Source of the DNA: Centroberyx gerrardi
Taxonomy: Eukaryota > Chordata > Actinopteri > Beryciformes > Berycidae
NCBI RefSeq assembly: GCF_048128805.1
Contig: NC_136008.1
Coordinates: 20,502,459 to 20,566,458 of the forward strand
Length of the DNA: 64,000 bases
Direction: 5' to 3'
Every line of letters begins with the position of its first letter. The stretch's first letter is position 1. This document shows positions 15,541 to 32,909 of the stretch, one piece after another. A program made the translations under genes and the position numbers. The notes beneath the pieces are model-generated. The model searched no databases. It saw nothing but the letters and a program-made list of their open reading frames with translations, and was not told where the DNA came from.

Positions 15541-16160
15541 AGGATTAATTCCTTCTACCTCTGAATTTCCTTAACCAATTACAACAATCTGGGAAAGTGA
15601 ATCACACCGAGGTATTGCCTAGCCTGTGTTGGTAATGAATGCATTCATCATATCATTCCAGAAAATTCATCCAGCGGTGCAATACAGACAACACTGTAAA
15701 ACTGCGTGTATCATGCACCATCTGTTCCTCTGTATCCACAGAAGATTACTGGTCACTATGTCAAAGCCATCCTTTAATCCATGTTTAAGCTAGAGATCTG
15801 GTAGGTCATCTGATCTGTGACCCCATCTAAATCTTAGGGAATTTCATCTCATTTATTCCTAATATTCAGAGTCCTTGTCTTTGGTAGCTTCTTGCAAGAC
15901 AGTCGATACACTCTTACACAGCAACTGAAAATTACTGCCTTGCTTTTCCTGGAAAGTGACACTTGACAAACTAGAGGCTTAGTGCAGCTCACCATCAACC
16001 ATTTACTGGTTAATCCCACTTTAAATTGAATATTCATTTGCTCACTGTTCCACCTTATTTAGCACAACCAGGCACCAGCTATAAATATAGCCACCAGTTT
16101 GCCTGGAGTCAGAGTGGCCGGGTGAATGGCTTTGGCTCATTTCCCAACAAGACTCCATTT
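15541..16160. other. Intergenic DNA, nothing recognised
   Basis: No gene or clear repeat. Short reading frames have no domains. Confidence 0.5.
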
Positions 16161-16169
16161 AACAGATGA

Positions 16170-16174
<5 letters not shown>

Positions 16175-16220
<46 letters not shown>
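16175..16220. repeat. (GA)n microsatellite
   Basis: Uninterrupted ga units. Confidence 0.95.
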
Positions 16221-16226
<6 letters not shown>

Positions 16227-16375
16227 AAGATTTATTCCACCATTTTTGTTCCAGAAAGCAGTTTGCAGAGGACGGAGTGCAGATACTGCCGGGTCATTGA
16301 CTGATATATGATCATGATGGTGTAGCCTACTGTGTGGTTTGGTCAGACTGCAGTGAACTTTAGTCCATCTTATGC

Positions 16376-16424
16376 AGAGAGAGAGAGAAAGAGAGAGAGG
16401 GAAAGAGAGAGAGAGAGAGAGAGA
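16376..16424. repeat. Second (GA)n microsatellite, imperfect
   Basis: ga units with gaaa and ggga interruptions, about 155 bp from the first GA array. Confidence 0.9.
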
Positions 16425-16814
16425 CAAAGCTCAAATCTGACTGTGTGCTCGTCTGAGGGGTAACAACAGCCGACTATCAGATGCTATCTATCTGCAACAG
16501 TGCACCACTTTTCCTGCTGGCAAGGACACCAGGCTTTAAAGGGGGAGTGGAGGGGGGGGGGCAGCACTGCTAAAGGCTATAAATCCTCATAGTGTGTCTC
16601 CTGCCACAAGCATACACCCACAGACAGAATGAAGATTATGAAACATGGATATGACACTGTTCCTGCTTTAGCCTATTGGGGATATCAGACGTAGATGGAG
16701 GCAGATGTGGAAATCCTTCCAAACACAGCAGCCAACTACTGGGGGGAAGATGAGTAAGGGAGGGAGTGTGTGAGTGTGTGTATGTGTGTATGTGTGTGTT
16801 TGAATGAGTGAGTG

Positions 16815-17137
16815 AATGACTGAGTGCTTGCCTAGACATTAGAGAAGCAGGGTTTGTGTCCGGACGGTCGCTGGTTTGAATCCTCTGGGAAAATGTGAAC
16901 GGGGAAAGTGAATGAGTAACACTCCCCCCCTCCCTCAACAACCACAGCTGAGCTGCCCTTGAGCAAGGCACTCAACCCCCAACTGCTCCAGGAGCTGCTG
17001 GAGCTGGTCAGTGGTCGACAGTAGAAGGCTGAGAAGGTAAGTATGAATGTGTAGAAGCGTATGAATATGAAACAGAGCGTTGCTGGAAAAGAGCCCGGAG
17101 CTTTGGCGACTTTCCCTGGATATAAAAATTAAAAAGG
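16815..17137 (+). mobile_element. tRNA-derived SINE
   Basis: The head carries a pol III B box, ggtttgaatcc (16873-16883), 3' of a tRNA-like segment 'agagaagcagggtttgtgtc'. The body has 'ccttgagcaaggcactcaac' and 'gagctggtcagtggtcgaca', then a tail 'gctggaaaagagcc' and 'tttccctggatataaaaatt'. I recognise this arrangement from SINEs of percomorph fishes such as the AFC type; the exact family is not confirmed. The element is diverged and its ends are approximate. Confidence 0.75.
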
Positions 17138-17780
17138 ACAAAATCATGAATGAGTGAATGAGTAAGCATCGGTGAGTATGTGCAGGTGAACAGCAAAGAC
17201 CACGCAGCTACTGTCATGTCTATAAATTCTATGATTATCTCACTTTTCACAATTAATTTAGAGGCTTTATCTCACTAGAAAAAGAACACGCATGTGGTTG
17301 AGTGTGAGCGAACCATCAGTACAGCACATTACCTCACCCCCAGCAGCCAGAGAGCATCTTGAGGTCTCAGAGTGGGTTTGTGTGCCATGGCATGGGTACT
17401 GTAGATTATTAATAAGCAGGTGGCGCACAGTGTCATGGCATTGTTTCGGAAGACAGGCACGCAAACCCTCCAGGCGCTTTTAAAAAGCCTTCCAGAGAGG
17501 AGAGTGCAGACAGCAGGGATGACAGGGGAATTAAGAGAAAGGCAGACCGAGAGGTTATGTGTGTGTCTGTGTGTGTCTGTGGACAAGAGGGGTAGAGGGT
17601 GTGTGTGTGTATGTGTGAGGGGGTGTGTGTGGGCCGAGATGGAGGGTTAGGTAACAGACACGTTCATGAAATATTTAGCACTTGGCCCTTCAAGTTCATT
17701 TACCGTGGCTTTGCTAATTGAAGCAGTGTGGCTGGCCTCAACACAGACACTGTGGGATAATAGGGAATAATAATGGCTTT

Positions 17781-17819
<39 letters not shown>

Positions 17820-18996
17820 ATGTGTGTGTGTACACGGGCAAAGATTTATGCTTCATGAAAAGATAAGACTTCACAAAAAAAACAACCTTTTGGTGATTAA
17901 GCGAGCTGACTGGGATAATTGATTACCACATCTCATCTACCCTTATTCTCTTTATCGTCTCTTTATCATAATTAATGTGATGTTATCCACTCGCCCCACA
18001 GCTGCTTTTGCATTATAATGCTTTCGCTCTTGGTGATATTGTCTTTTCCTGTCTTCTGCCTCTGCTTCTCCATCTGGTGCACCAATTATCTCTTACAGCT
18101 ATTCTAATGTGTCCAATTATGATACTGGCCTAATTATACCACAGCAAACATTTTGTTTTAATGTCGGATCGCATTTATTTCGACAGTTACACAGTCCAAT
18201 CTGTTAAGTTCAGCTCTGGTGTCCCTGTGTGCGCTGAATGGTAAGCAAAGCCAGAGGAGCTATTTAGTATGGGCAAGGCAAACATTTGAGACAGGAAAGG
18301 ATGAATTTCATTCATTAGGTAAATGAGAAATTCCTGACTTCAGGCCAAATAAGTCATTTATATTTGGCAAAATGGAACGCGCCAAACACTGAGTAGTCTG
18401 CTGGCACTGTCGCCATTGGTAAAAGTTTGCGAAGCTTTAGATTCTCGGTTGTGAAGTTTACCTTGAAATTTCAATTAGGAACAAAAGGACTGCTCTTTTA
18501 AAAGCCGCAGTGGATGAATAATGCATGATATTAACACAAAATACAGACATCACAGTTGAGAATTTGTGAATGTGTCCAGTGCTAAGATATTCATAAATTC
18601 ATAGCCTCTTACTTGACAGGTCTTCATTTTCTCTGGTAGGGACAGACAGTGACGATTCACCTCACAGCTTTCAATGACTGACTATCCATCATGGCGTGTT
18701 TCATGATCTCCAACCTTCGATTATTCTATAACAGAAAGATCCCTGGAGATGAAAGATTAGCCCAAAGAAACCTTGAAGGAATGCATTTCATAAATACAAA
18801 TGAATTTGGTGGCAAAGGGAAAATAACTTTTTCCATGACCCAGGAAAAGAAAACAAGAGCACAAAAGCTCCTATAAATAGACACTTACTCCACCTTTTCC
18901 TTTTCCAAAACCATTAACATTTTGCAGGCTAAAGCAGTTGCATTTATTCCAGTGTGAGCAGCCTACACATTCAATCTCACAAAAGCTTTAAAAATG
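17138..18996. other. tmem74-trhr intergenic DNA
   Basis: No gene. A GT-rich patch lies at about 17558-17632 and a (GT)n array at 17783-17831. From about 17880 to 18190 the DNA is low in repeats and carries several TAATTA-type motifs, a possible conserved non-coding element. Confidence 0.5.
17783..17831. repeat. (GT)n microsatellite
   Basis: gt units with one 'gcat' interruption. Confidence 0.93.
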
Positions 18997-21360
18997 TATA
19001 CAATCTCAACCTCAGTATTGATGAGTACTTTGACTTCTGGCAGCCATGTGAGTGACCATTGAACCTCTTTAAACATGCAAACTGTCACCGTTATAAAACT
19101 TGAGATCTTACAAATAAATGGCATTGATTTCTATATCTTTATGGAACGTGCCATAGTCCAAATGATTATAAATAACCAATGCAAGTCCACTCTCATGTTC
19201 AATGCTTCAGTAGCAGTATCTGACCATGAGGTGGCAGTGAAGACCCACTATCAGTACTGTAGGAAAGAGAAGCAATGTCAGGATCAGCAGCAGCAGGGCA
19301 GGAAATTTTGCATTGATTTCCACTGACAGCAAAGTTTTCAATGCTATGGGATGGATACAGTTTGAGTAATGTTGTTCATCAGTATGTGAATCAGTGCTCT
19401 TCAGGTTATTGTTATAAATGACATACTAAGGATACTGTTTAGTGAAGCCAGTACATATTCGGTTCATGAATGTGGATGCCAGTCTGTACCAACCAAACGC
19501 ACTTCCTTTTAAAAATCTCCATAGAATAAAAATGCATCAGTAATGAATCACAGCAAACCATATCCATGCACATTAATGGGATCAATAACCACTTAGAATT
19601 GGTAGTATTGCCTGCTGTGGAGGTCTCAGAGATAGCAGTACAAATCACTCACGCAGTAATTACAAAATTTCCACCCCCTTTGTGAATCATGTGTGATTTT
19701 ACCACATGACCCTCTGGCAGCAAGGACTGATGGTCTGTCCTCTCGGTTATCATCGTCTCCCACCTGGACAAAACGCTGCGTTTGGCCCTCCTCTGACATG
19801 GGGTAATAGCAAGGGAGAGGATTGATGCCACACAGGTAGACAGCCCCGGCCTGCTAAACCTGTTAATGTATGTGGACGCTCTGATATAAAATTGGTAGAC
19901 AGATTGTGGGGTTAACCAAGGAGAATTAACCTGCTGAAATGTGATGATAACAATGAGGGGGCATGTCAAACTGTGATAATCTATTACACACCGCTGCCCC
20001 CTTTCTCTCACATCTCAGCAGCATCAAAACTCAGGCAATCTTATACAATAATGTCTTACTGTTTTGCTGTTTTAATCCAAATCAACGAGTTGCACGCAGT
20101 CCTAAACGTAGCCTAAATACGGTGTGCGCTGTGGTGAGCTATCCTACCTTCCAGACAGTTTCCCCACTGCCTGCTGAGCTCTGATTACAAAACCAGCCTC
20201 CTGGGAAGGTTGTATTGACAATAACATAAACAGCTGCATAGCATACTGTACTGAGATCTGAATACTTTTCATCCTCTGCCTCATTATTCTTTAGAGCCCG
20301 TGCAGCCTCTACGGGAATAACAATCGCACTAATCTGGACTGTGTGTTGAATGAATGCCTAAACCGTCAGTCAGTTTGTTTATCTGTTTGTCTGTGGGACC
20401 TGAACACCGGAGGGGGAGGAGAGGGGGGAGAGGGGGGGTATTAATCACAAGTAGTTATATCATGAGCATGTAAAACCCGGTTTGTTGTTCTACAGAAGAT
20501 ACTCTGCAGATGGAGATGACTGTAGACAGTAAAGGACTTTTTCTCCCTCTCCCACTGAGAAACAGCTCCATCATCCAACACACACACACACATGCACACG
20601 TCCCACTTCCCAGTGTTACAGGTGTTTACCCTAGGGACATGTGAATCGCTGCGACACCACCCAAGGGTGCTGTGATAGCTGTGCGAACACCTACCCCCCC
20701 TTTTCTACATAGCGATAGCGTAATCTAACTGAACAGTGTGAACCTCCATTTCCTTCCCTTCTCACTGACACATCAGCAGTCATCTGGGTGCAGGTAGACA
20801 ACAGAGAGAGAGAGAGAGAGGTAGAGAGACATAGAGAGAGAGAGAGGCAGAGAGACACCCCAGGGTGCTTTCTACTGTATAGCGCAGCTGTGGATAACCC
20901 CATTATCCTAAATCTTCATTTCCCTGGTAGATTTAACACGGGTTCAGATGAAAGTCAGCCACTTCCAACGGAGACAATAGTGCTAAATTGCAGAACCAAA
21001 TGAGCTAATACTGGTGTCGTCCACAAAGAGTAAAGCAATACCAGTAGGAAATGTTTAGGCTATTGTCCTTTATGTAATGATATCAATTCAAATCATGCTG
21101 TGAGCATTCTGAAAATACAATGCCTACAGTTGTATTTTTCTGTTATATAAAGACTACATCACACCAAGTTTGACATTTCAAACTTGACTGTTTCAATGTG
21201 TTTTGCTGGTTCTTCAACACTGAAATGTACACTGTACACATTCTATGAATAGAGGAGTATGAATAGAGGAGTAGGAATCTGTGCAACATTCTTCAGAAAA
21301 GTGTAGGTTGGAAAGGTGCAGCGTTCTACTGTTATTCTCTCTCAACACCAATGAAAAATC

Positions 21361-21966
21361 AAGTCTGTGGTACTAAATAGCAGGTTTATAGTGGCCTTAT
21401 TATACTTGATGGTGTTTTTTTATCTCCGATGATATTCCTGTAATATTCCTGTAAGGGCTTAATTGTGTCTGTGGTACTCAATTGTGGGTTTATAGTGGCC
21501 TTATTGTTCTTTATGGCATTTTTTATCTCCTATAGTATCCCTATGATATTCCTCTATGATACTCAATAGTGAGTTTAGTGACCCTATCATACTTTATGAT
21601 ATTTGTTTTGTCTCCTTTGATATCACTGGAATATTCATATAGAGATTTTTGCTATTATATTCGTGTACCATCTTTCTATGTTTTTACGTATGAGTTCTTT
21701 AGGTATTCTTCTAAAATGTAATATATTCCTATAGATCTCTCTCTATGGTATAACTTTATTTCCTGTACTATCACTTTAACATTCCTATAATATTCCTATA
21801 AGGACCTATAGTGTGCCTGTGGCACTCAATAGCGAGATTATAGTCACTTTATCATGCTTTATGGTATTTTTATATCCTATAGTATCCCCTATGATATTTC
21901 TAGAATAATCCTGTGTGCGCCTGTAGTAACTGGAATTTATTGTGACCTTGCTTGATCGTGCTTTAT
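21361..21966 (+). repeat. Degenerate minisatellite, copy 2
   Basis: The duplicate of 2365-2970. In this contig it faces the reverse-complement array at 15115-15540, about 5.8 kb away. Confidence 0.7.
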
Positions 21967-21975
21967 GGTATTATA

Positions 21976-21986
21976 TACATACATAC

Positions 21987-22025
<39 letters not shown>
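21976..22025. repeat. (ACAT)n microsatellite, copy 2
   Basis: Identical to 2980-3029. Confidence 0.9.
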
Positions 22026-22030
<5 letters not shown>

Positions 22031-22035
22031 GTAGA

Positions 22036-22663
22036 GAGGGAGAGAGATTGATTGATTTAGCCTTTAGGTTTTTCTCTCCCCACTGCTGTTTCCTCCTCAC
22101 TTACAGTACATAGGCTAACAGTTACATATGTACCGACAACAAAACCCCTCTCAGATGGGGTTCCTCAGGGCAAAATCTTACTAAATGGAGAGTCTGTGGT
22201 GTGGTGCGTGGCTCTATGGCATGAAAAAGTTTGGGAGCCCCCGTGTCAGTCTGCTACTTCACCACTAGCAGAGGCATGTGGAGCAGAGAGGAGCTCTCAG
22301 TCATGACTCCTCTGTCTGTTCAGTGAGACTGGAGCAGGGCTTGGAGCTGCACCTCCTCTCCTCTCTGCAAACTTCAACCAACCACCGAGGCTGGACTCAT
22401 CATTCAAAAACAACCTCTTCAAATCTATTTTTCTTTTCTTTTTTTCATGGAATATGTGTTTCTTTTGATGGCTTTGCAATTTCAGAATTTTCATGGAGAG
22501 GAAAAGGCATTACTACTGGGTTATTTTGGGGGTGAAATGAAGTTTTTTGGCGGACTTAAAATCGGGCTCTCACTGGACTTTTGATGCCCGATTTTTGCAA
22601 TGACTTTTCTTGAATTTTTTTTATGAGGTCTACAAAAAGACAGAACAATAGCTTAGCCCCGTT
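22036..22663 (+). promoter_or_regulatory. Presumed 5' flank and 5' UTR of trhr copy 2
   Basis: Same content as 3040-3667. The possible 5' UTR acceptor AG is at 22484. The transcription start is not determinable from the sequence. Confidence 0.3.
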
Positions 22664-25960
<3,297 letters not shown>

Positions 25961-28076
25961 GTGGAAACGTCTTCGCCCCTAAAGGAGGACAGCTGCCAAG
26001 TTTCTGACAGTTGCACAGTATGGATTCTCTCACCCTTGGAGATTTTAGAGAAAGAATTTAATTGAAAGTGTTAAGCAGCCAAAAACAAACACTTCCAATT
26101 TTATCTCTCCAAGGGTTTTTTTTCTCCTCTTGCTGGAAATGTTTCTTGTTTGAGAAGATCATTTGCCAAAAACCAAATATGGCATCAAAGAAGTAGGATG
26201 TGATGAGATGGGTTGCCATATAGACCTGTAGAAAGCACACACTTTGTTTTACCATTGTTTTACCTACTAAAGGGAGTCAAGGGGGTCATCATGAATTCAA
26301 TACAGTATATTAATATGTGGAGCAGCGATTCTCAATTCTGAAAAAGAAAAATCTCCTGCTAGTGTCTAATTTCAGTATCTGCCAATTCGCAGGATGTGAT
26401 GTAACCACCCCTTGTGCTATATTGTGCATTCTCTCCGTAGAAACCTGCCATGGGTGTTAGAGGGAAAGGGTGGGTGAAGAGAGTGGGTATGTCATTGGGG
26501 TTATCCTCCAATCGCATATTTGATTTGGTTGAATTAAATCCACAACACCTTGAGGAGGATTAATTATAAGTTAGAGCATCCCAGAACCACCTCCCTCCAC
26601 ACCCCCCCCTCCCTCTCAGCACTAAACAGAGCCAGACTCACAAGTTCTGATGAGTGTAAGACCAAGCACTAAAATATTTCACACGTAACTTCCATCCAAA
26701 TTTCCATCGTCACCATTATCATAGCACCCCACAGGTACCAAGATCTCTCCTACAGATTGCTTGTCGCAAAATGCTTGAGGTGCCATTCATGTACCTTCCC
26801 ACCGGAAGCTATCAAAATTCGAAACGCCTTGACTTGACATTTTAGCTACTAGAAAGCCAGCACAGATGGGGAATTAGATGTGTCTAAAATGCATTTTGAA
26901 GATCACAAGTGAAGAAAGGGACTGGTATCACAGAAATGGCACAACACACTCCATTTCATCCTGGTGTGTCACCTGAAATTCCTTAAAGTTTCTCTGAAAT
27001 GTGATGTTGTCTGCATGGGCATTAGTCTTACAGTGAAAGACACGTCAAAGCTGAACATAAAAATGAATAAATGTGGTTCTGGCATTAGATGACTGTGGAT
27101 TGTGTGTAAAGGTCAGTGGACAGTGTATAATAATGAATGGGAAACGTGATCCCTAGAGGTTGTTTAGACTGATAACTGTTGTGACAGTGGCAAAACAGTA
27201 TTTCATTGATATTGATGGAGACTGCAGAGTGCAGGGCTTTTTTGTGATCTATCTCCTCAGCAAGACCCACAGAGCAATGATGGAATGCTTAAATATTCAC
27301 TGACGAAGTGCCGTACTTAGGAGAGTTGGTGCAATCTCTGTATAATGGCTCACCTTGCTATTAAAATGAGCTGAAGAAGAATTTTCTGCCATTCCTTTTA
27401 GCTATACATTTTCACATATGTATAGGAGCACTCAGAGGGAATGAAAACCGACTGAACTTCAGAGTTTCTAAATGAAAAGGGAGCTGTTTTATACTGAACA
27501 CCAGTCCTTTTTTGTCCATACTGTAAAATTGCTTGAAATTGATTGTGCAGTGCAATGTGAAATTAATTCAATATCGTGTTTTTCCAAATATGTGTGCCAG
27601 CAGGCGTATTTGTAAAATAATAGCTTGTTTTGATCCATTGTTCCAATCAATGTGTTTTTCTATCATTTCAAACCAATCAGTGCAAGCCAATAAGCTCGTC
27701 AGTGGAATAGGTGAGAAAATAAAAGGTTTGAAGTCTGTAGCTTTGTATCGTAAAGTACCTCTGAGTCGTGCACTTTTATTAATTTGTCCCTTTGTTCTCG
27801 GTTGAAATGTATTTCATTTAGGGGAAACTACCAAACCAGTGACTATTTTGATAGAGATGTTTTCTGCTCAGCCCGGTAGCCAGTTTGCAGCATGAACACA
27901 AGCTATTGTGACGTGAACACAAAGATGACAAAACCTCTTACTCAGTGTATCTCCATTTGAAGCAATGCTTTGTGCACATTTCCATCTTATTTTCTGCTTC
28001 ACAATACTGCTTGTTGTTTGATGGATTGTTTTGTATTTTGTATTGTTATTTGTCTATAATAAACTCAACACTGAAA
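25961..28076 (+). other. Probable trhr 3' UTR (copy 2)
   Basis: Non-coding. The best polyadenylation hexamer is at 28058-28063, by analogy with 9062-9067. Confidence 0.35.
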
Positions 28077-30497
28077 CAGTCATCGCAGTGCATTGTGCAT
28101 TATTTTGTACAGAAATATCAATATGTTTTTTCCCCTGTAAGATGAGCTCTTCTGCTCCCGACTCTTTCCACCCGCCGCCATGCTCATCTATCACTGGTCG
28201 CCCTCCTGAAGCTGCGTCATCCAAGGCGATACCATGAATCAGACAGATAGCCTCTGTATGAGCTATGGCCATATCGATGACATTAATCTGAGGGGCTGAT
28301 TCCCTGGTTCAGCAGTCTTCAAATCACTTGGCCTCTGGTGGCCTGCTAAGATATAAATTCATCTCTCTGGGTCACTGAAGCCTTCTGACCCCAGCTGGAC
28401 TCCCAACACAAACAATAACACACACTGTCAGTTGCTGTTGAAGTACTGCAGATACTGTCACTCTAAACATCTGACTCATCAGTGAACGTATCACTCATAT
28501 TACCGCAATTTGCTTGAGTGGCAGAAGTAGTAGCATATAATATAGTAATTACCCGTGAAACTTGTATGGAATCAGACAGAGAGCTTAATGGCTGGGAGAA
28601 AATGTCCTTAGAACGCAAATACACTCATTACTGCTGTAACATTTTGTCAGACACATGCAAGCTGGAGAAGGGCGACCTGTGTATTTCAGGGCAGAATGTG
28701 TGTTTACACAAATAACAATCACATCAATTTGTACTGAGTGTATTGCAGTTAGGAAAGAGGTATTTCTTGCACATGTATGCATGTATCCAAAGGCACATGG
28801 GCACAAACACACACACACACACACAGTGATGTAAGTAAAAAGGAGGGTAAAAAGGAGGGTAAACTGATTGTCTTTATAAAAGGTAAATGAAATGAATGAC
28901 CTGAATAAGAATTTGATGAATATTCATAAATTTGTCAAAATAAACCTGACAATCTGACAATAAACCATATCTTTTCAACACGTGTACAGAATTTGACACC
29001 AATGAAGTACCTTTATTTGTATGAATAAGAGATAGAGTAAGACAGAGAGAGAAAGAGCAACAAGAACAACAATATGAGCACTTTTGTCCAGCATTTGTAA
29101 ATCACTACAACTACTGATCAGCTGTTCTCTGCTCCTCTCCATCTCATCCACATCAAAAAATAAAGACTCCAAAAGATTGGAATGGTGGTTTGACTAATGG
29201 TTTTCAAAGAAACCATTTTCCACTTTTCATTTCCTTTTTCCACATTCACAGAGATTAAAAGGTGATTAAAAGCTCTATTTTCTGTTCAGTTTTAGTGATT
29301 AAAAATATCCTGATGTATGATCATGTAGTCAATTTACTCTGCAGAAAGCTTTGCAGGAGACTGTGCTCTGTAATTAGTGCATCAATTTAGAGGAGTATTT
29401 GTCCTGAAGCAACGGATTCAGCCTCAAACAATTAAATATGACCTTTTAAAGTTTGAGCTCCATCACACCTGTTTTGTACAGCACTCGCACATCGCACATT
29501 GAAACACAATTGACCCATCAGAGAAGAGATGCCAAAGTCCTGCCAGTATAGAAACGGTACCTGCAAAATGGACGATATTCATTTTGGGTTTTGAACTATT
29601 ATAGCATAATGCTTATGGAGGAATATTCAGGGCAAATGTAAATATACCAACACACTAGAATGGACAAATGTATCCAATGATTCTGTGCAGCACAACACAT
29701 TGACACCAATCTCCTGCTACCATTTACTGGCCAGGAAGCAGCACATTGATTTGGCGAAGAGTCAGAGATCCAAATGGGTGAAAATGAGACATTGAGCAGA
29801 GCTGAAGTGCCCAAGAGGACGAGACATCAGAGTAAGAGCCTCAGGAATGGGCAGCTGCACCGATGAAATGGCCCTGGCTCTGTGAACCTTATTTATTTCC
29901 CTGCCTCTGCCTTCCAGCCGTATTAGAGTTGAAGTGTTCATTTTGAGGATGAAGAACAAGAAGGAAATGATGCTTATCTCAACAGTGTGGTCAGCAGAAC
30001 ACGAACAAATTTGCATAAGCAAAGAATGCCGCTGTGATGATGAACATTTTTTTTTTGTACAGGATTCCAGCCAATCTCTTGGATAATGAAAGAATCATAT
30101 TCCCACTCCTCAGTTCATTTACATGCTTGTCAATATATTCAGCTATTCTCTGTATAATGAATCTCGCAGTGAGAAGATATTATACACGCTGAATGGTTTT
30201 TCATACTGAAAATCTATGTTTTTCCATCCCACTGGCAATGGAGAGCAAAATGACTGACATACAGCAGCTTCTGCCTTGAAATGTACATCTACTATTTTCC
30301 CTGCTTTTGATTGGTATTGCCTTTTATGATATATTGCTGTCTAAAGGCAGCTATGTGTCACCAAGGTCAGCTCATGATGTACACATCTCAATTAGTGAAG
30401 AGAGCTACAATTTTATATAACTTCAACCTCATTGAAGGACTGTCGATATTCCACTGTTTGGTACCTCAGGGTGTCCATCAACAAAATCCAAGTCCAT
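28077..30497. other. Intergenic DNA downstream of trhr copy 2
   Basis: Same as 9081-11501. No gene supported. Confidence 0.6.
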
Positions 30498-30946
30498 CCC
30501 TTACAAAAAGTCACATGTGAAAACCCACATTTACATATAGAAAAGAAGGGGCACATCGAGAGGCCCTCCATATACCATCAGTAGTTGACACAGTTATCAA
30601 TACAGACAGTGCCAAATCACATGAAAATCATATTTACAAAAAACGTCTGAGGTCAAAGTCTCAATTTCAGTTTTTTACTTTGGGTTTTCATATGTGAACA
30701 TGTGATTTCTTTCACATTGTAGTTTCTCATCATGTGACAGATTTGACTACTTTTTACTTCAAATTCACCTGCCATTACATATTTGTTTCACATGTGAAAA
30801 CTTTATTTCACATGCAAAGAGAAAGTTCACAGGTGACAATGTCATTTTCACATGGGAGAATGGGAGATTTCACATGTTCACATATGAAAACCAACATGTG
30901 CTTTGAATTCACATGAGGGTTTTCACATGTGACTTTTTTGTAAGGG
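30498..30946. mobile_element. 449-bp MITE with CACATGTG palindromes (copy 2)
   Basis: The duplicate of 11502-11950, with the same ~29-bp inverted ends. Confidence 0.85.
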
Positions 30947-31635
30947 AAACCGTGAATTGAAATATTCATAGTATTTCAACCGTGATACTTTACAAGTGTA
31001 GACCAACAAGCTCTGCAACAAACACCCAGCTTACCACTAGAAGGACCATTCCTTTAATGAGAAAACGCTCGACTTGACCAGGAACTGGACCATCACATAA
31101 TCATTAGTTTAGGATGAGCTATTGAGCTACTGCATGCGGGTGTAAAAGCAAAGGAAACAGTTAAGATTGATCAGGTTTTCTGAACATGCTGCCTGTTCAT
31201 CACCTCACCTCCCACCCTGCCCTCTGTCCCTCTAGGCATGCTATATTGTTAGTAAACTGTTGCAGTGGTGATTTGGTTCAGCGACAAAAGCCCATCCACA
31301 AAGTCCAGCCTAATTAGCTGCTCAGCAGTGTCCTGAGCAGCCACTCTCTCACCTCAAGGAAACAACATATAGGAAAGTGCTCAGGTATAGCAGTCCCAAT
31401 ATTGACTATTCAGGAGGGGAATTTGTCAGTCAACCTTCAGCTCACTGTTTTGCGGTACAACCTAGTAACCTACTACAGCAGTGCAATGAGGGCACAAGAG
31501 CAGAAGTCTATGCAGCTTTATGTTAGTTGATAATACCACTGAATAGGTATAAAACTCTTAAAGGACTGTCAACAAAGTTATTACGAGTACATTCAGTACA
31601 CAGTTTCAAACTCAGAGCAACTTATGTCTAAACAG

Positions 31636-32909
31636 CAGGGGTGGAAAAAGTACCACAATATCCTAAGTAGTAGTAGGCTACTGTTACTTTGCTGAAATTT
31701 TACTTAAGGTGTACAAATCTACTTAAGGAAAACAGTAGCTCATTTAAAATATATATTAGAAGTAGCACAAGTAAAAAGAATCTTTCCCATGAAATGCAAA
31801 AACAACGTGAGTACAGAGTTCAATATGTGATAGACTACTCCCATTGTGTTATCGACTATTCTGAGCTTTCTAAAAATAAGATTCATGTCATTATTTGATC
31901 TGTGATTGATGAGATATGAGAATGCTCATTCCCATTATTAAACAACAATACATCATTGATGTTTCTTTTGCTATTAGCTATCCAGCTAGCTAGCAATGTA
32001 GCGAACTAGCTGACAACAACCAGGCAAACAAACCAAAAATACGGTAGCTGGAAGGATAACTTTTTGGTTAACTAAGCTACTATCATGGATAATTTAATAT
32101 TACAGTTAGCTTACTTAAACTTTCCTCCACATGCTTACACAAGTTTGGTGCAGATGCAACTTTTCTAATACAATGTTTATGGATAGACTACCACATTTTT
32201 CCCACGGCACAGCTGAGGGCATCGTGAGCCAAATTCAGGTCAGTCAGTCACTCGGTCAGTCAGGTAACGCTTAGTGAGATGATGCGCTTCGTCAGATGGC
32301 CTCTAGAGAGTGTTTTTGACTGTGAGATGCAGTGTTTCCCATACAGAGGCTCAAAATCAAAAGATGCTCAGTGTATACAAATGGATCAAAATCGATCTCT
32401 AATGCGCCTGATGTCGCAGCACGTCATGTCTGTAATTTGGAGATCTACAGACAGCAGACCAGCAGCACTGAACTCAATCCACAGAGTCTCCCGGTGTGAA
32501 AACCAAAGTGAAACTTAACATTCCACAGTCAGTAACGAGGATTTGCAGACAGTAACTCATCTTCACTGCCCTGCAAACTTTAACAGTAGGTGCCTTTAAT
32601 GTTACCTTGTGGTATTTAATTAACATTAGTGGAATTAGGCAATTTAACCGTGTGGTAGTGCTTCACTGCATGGAATTGAACATACGCATCGTGGGTCTGT
32701 ACAGGATCTGTGCTCATTTACACTGTAATGGATGCATTTTGTCATGTAGTGAATTAATACTTTATTCAAAACATACTAAAGTAAAAGTATTATTATTGAT
32801 TTCAAAATGCTAAAAAAAAATAAACAATACAAAAAAAGTAGAGTACAGTACACAAAAAGCTACTCGGGTACCGTAATGAGAGTCATTTTAATTTGTTACT
32901 TCCGCCCTG
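31636..32909. mobile_element. Non-autonomous Tol2-like hAT element, 1274 bp
   Basis: The left end CAGGGGTGGAAAAAGTACC and right end ...TGTTACTTCCGCCCTG form imperfect terminal inverted repeats of the Tol2 kind (CAGAGGTG...). Subterminal AAGTA/TACTT motifs are typical of that group ('acttaagg', 'taaagtaaaagtatt'). The flanks 'tctaaaca' (31627-31634) and 'gcttaaca' (32910-32917) match at 6 of 8 positions and could be a decayed 8-bp target duplication. There is no transposase frame. Copy 1 of the duplicated segment stops 35 bp into this element. Confidence 0.65.
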
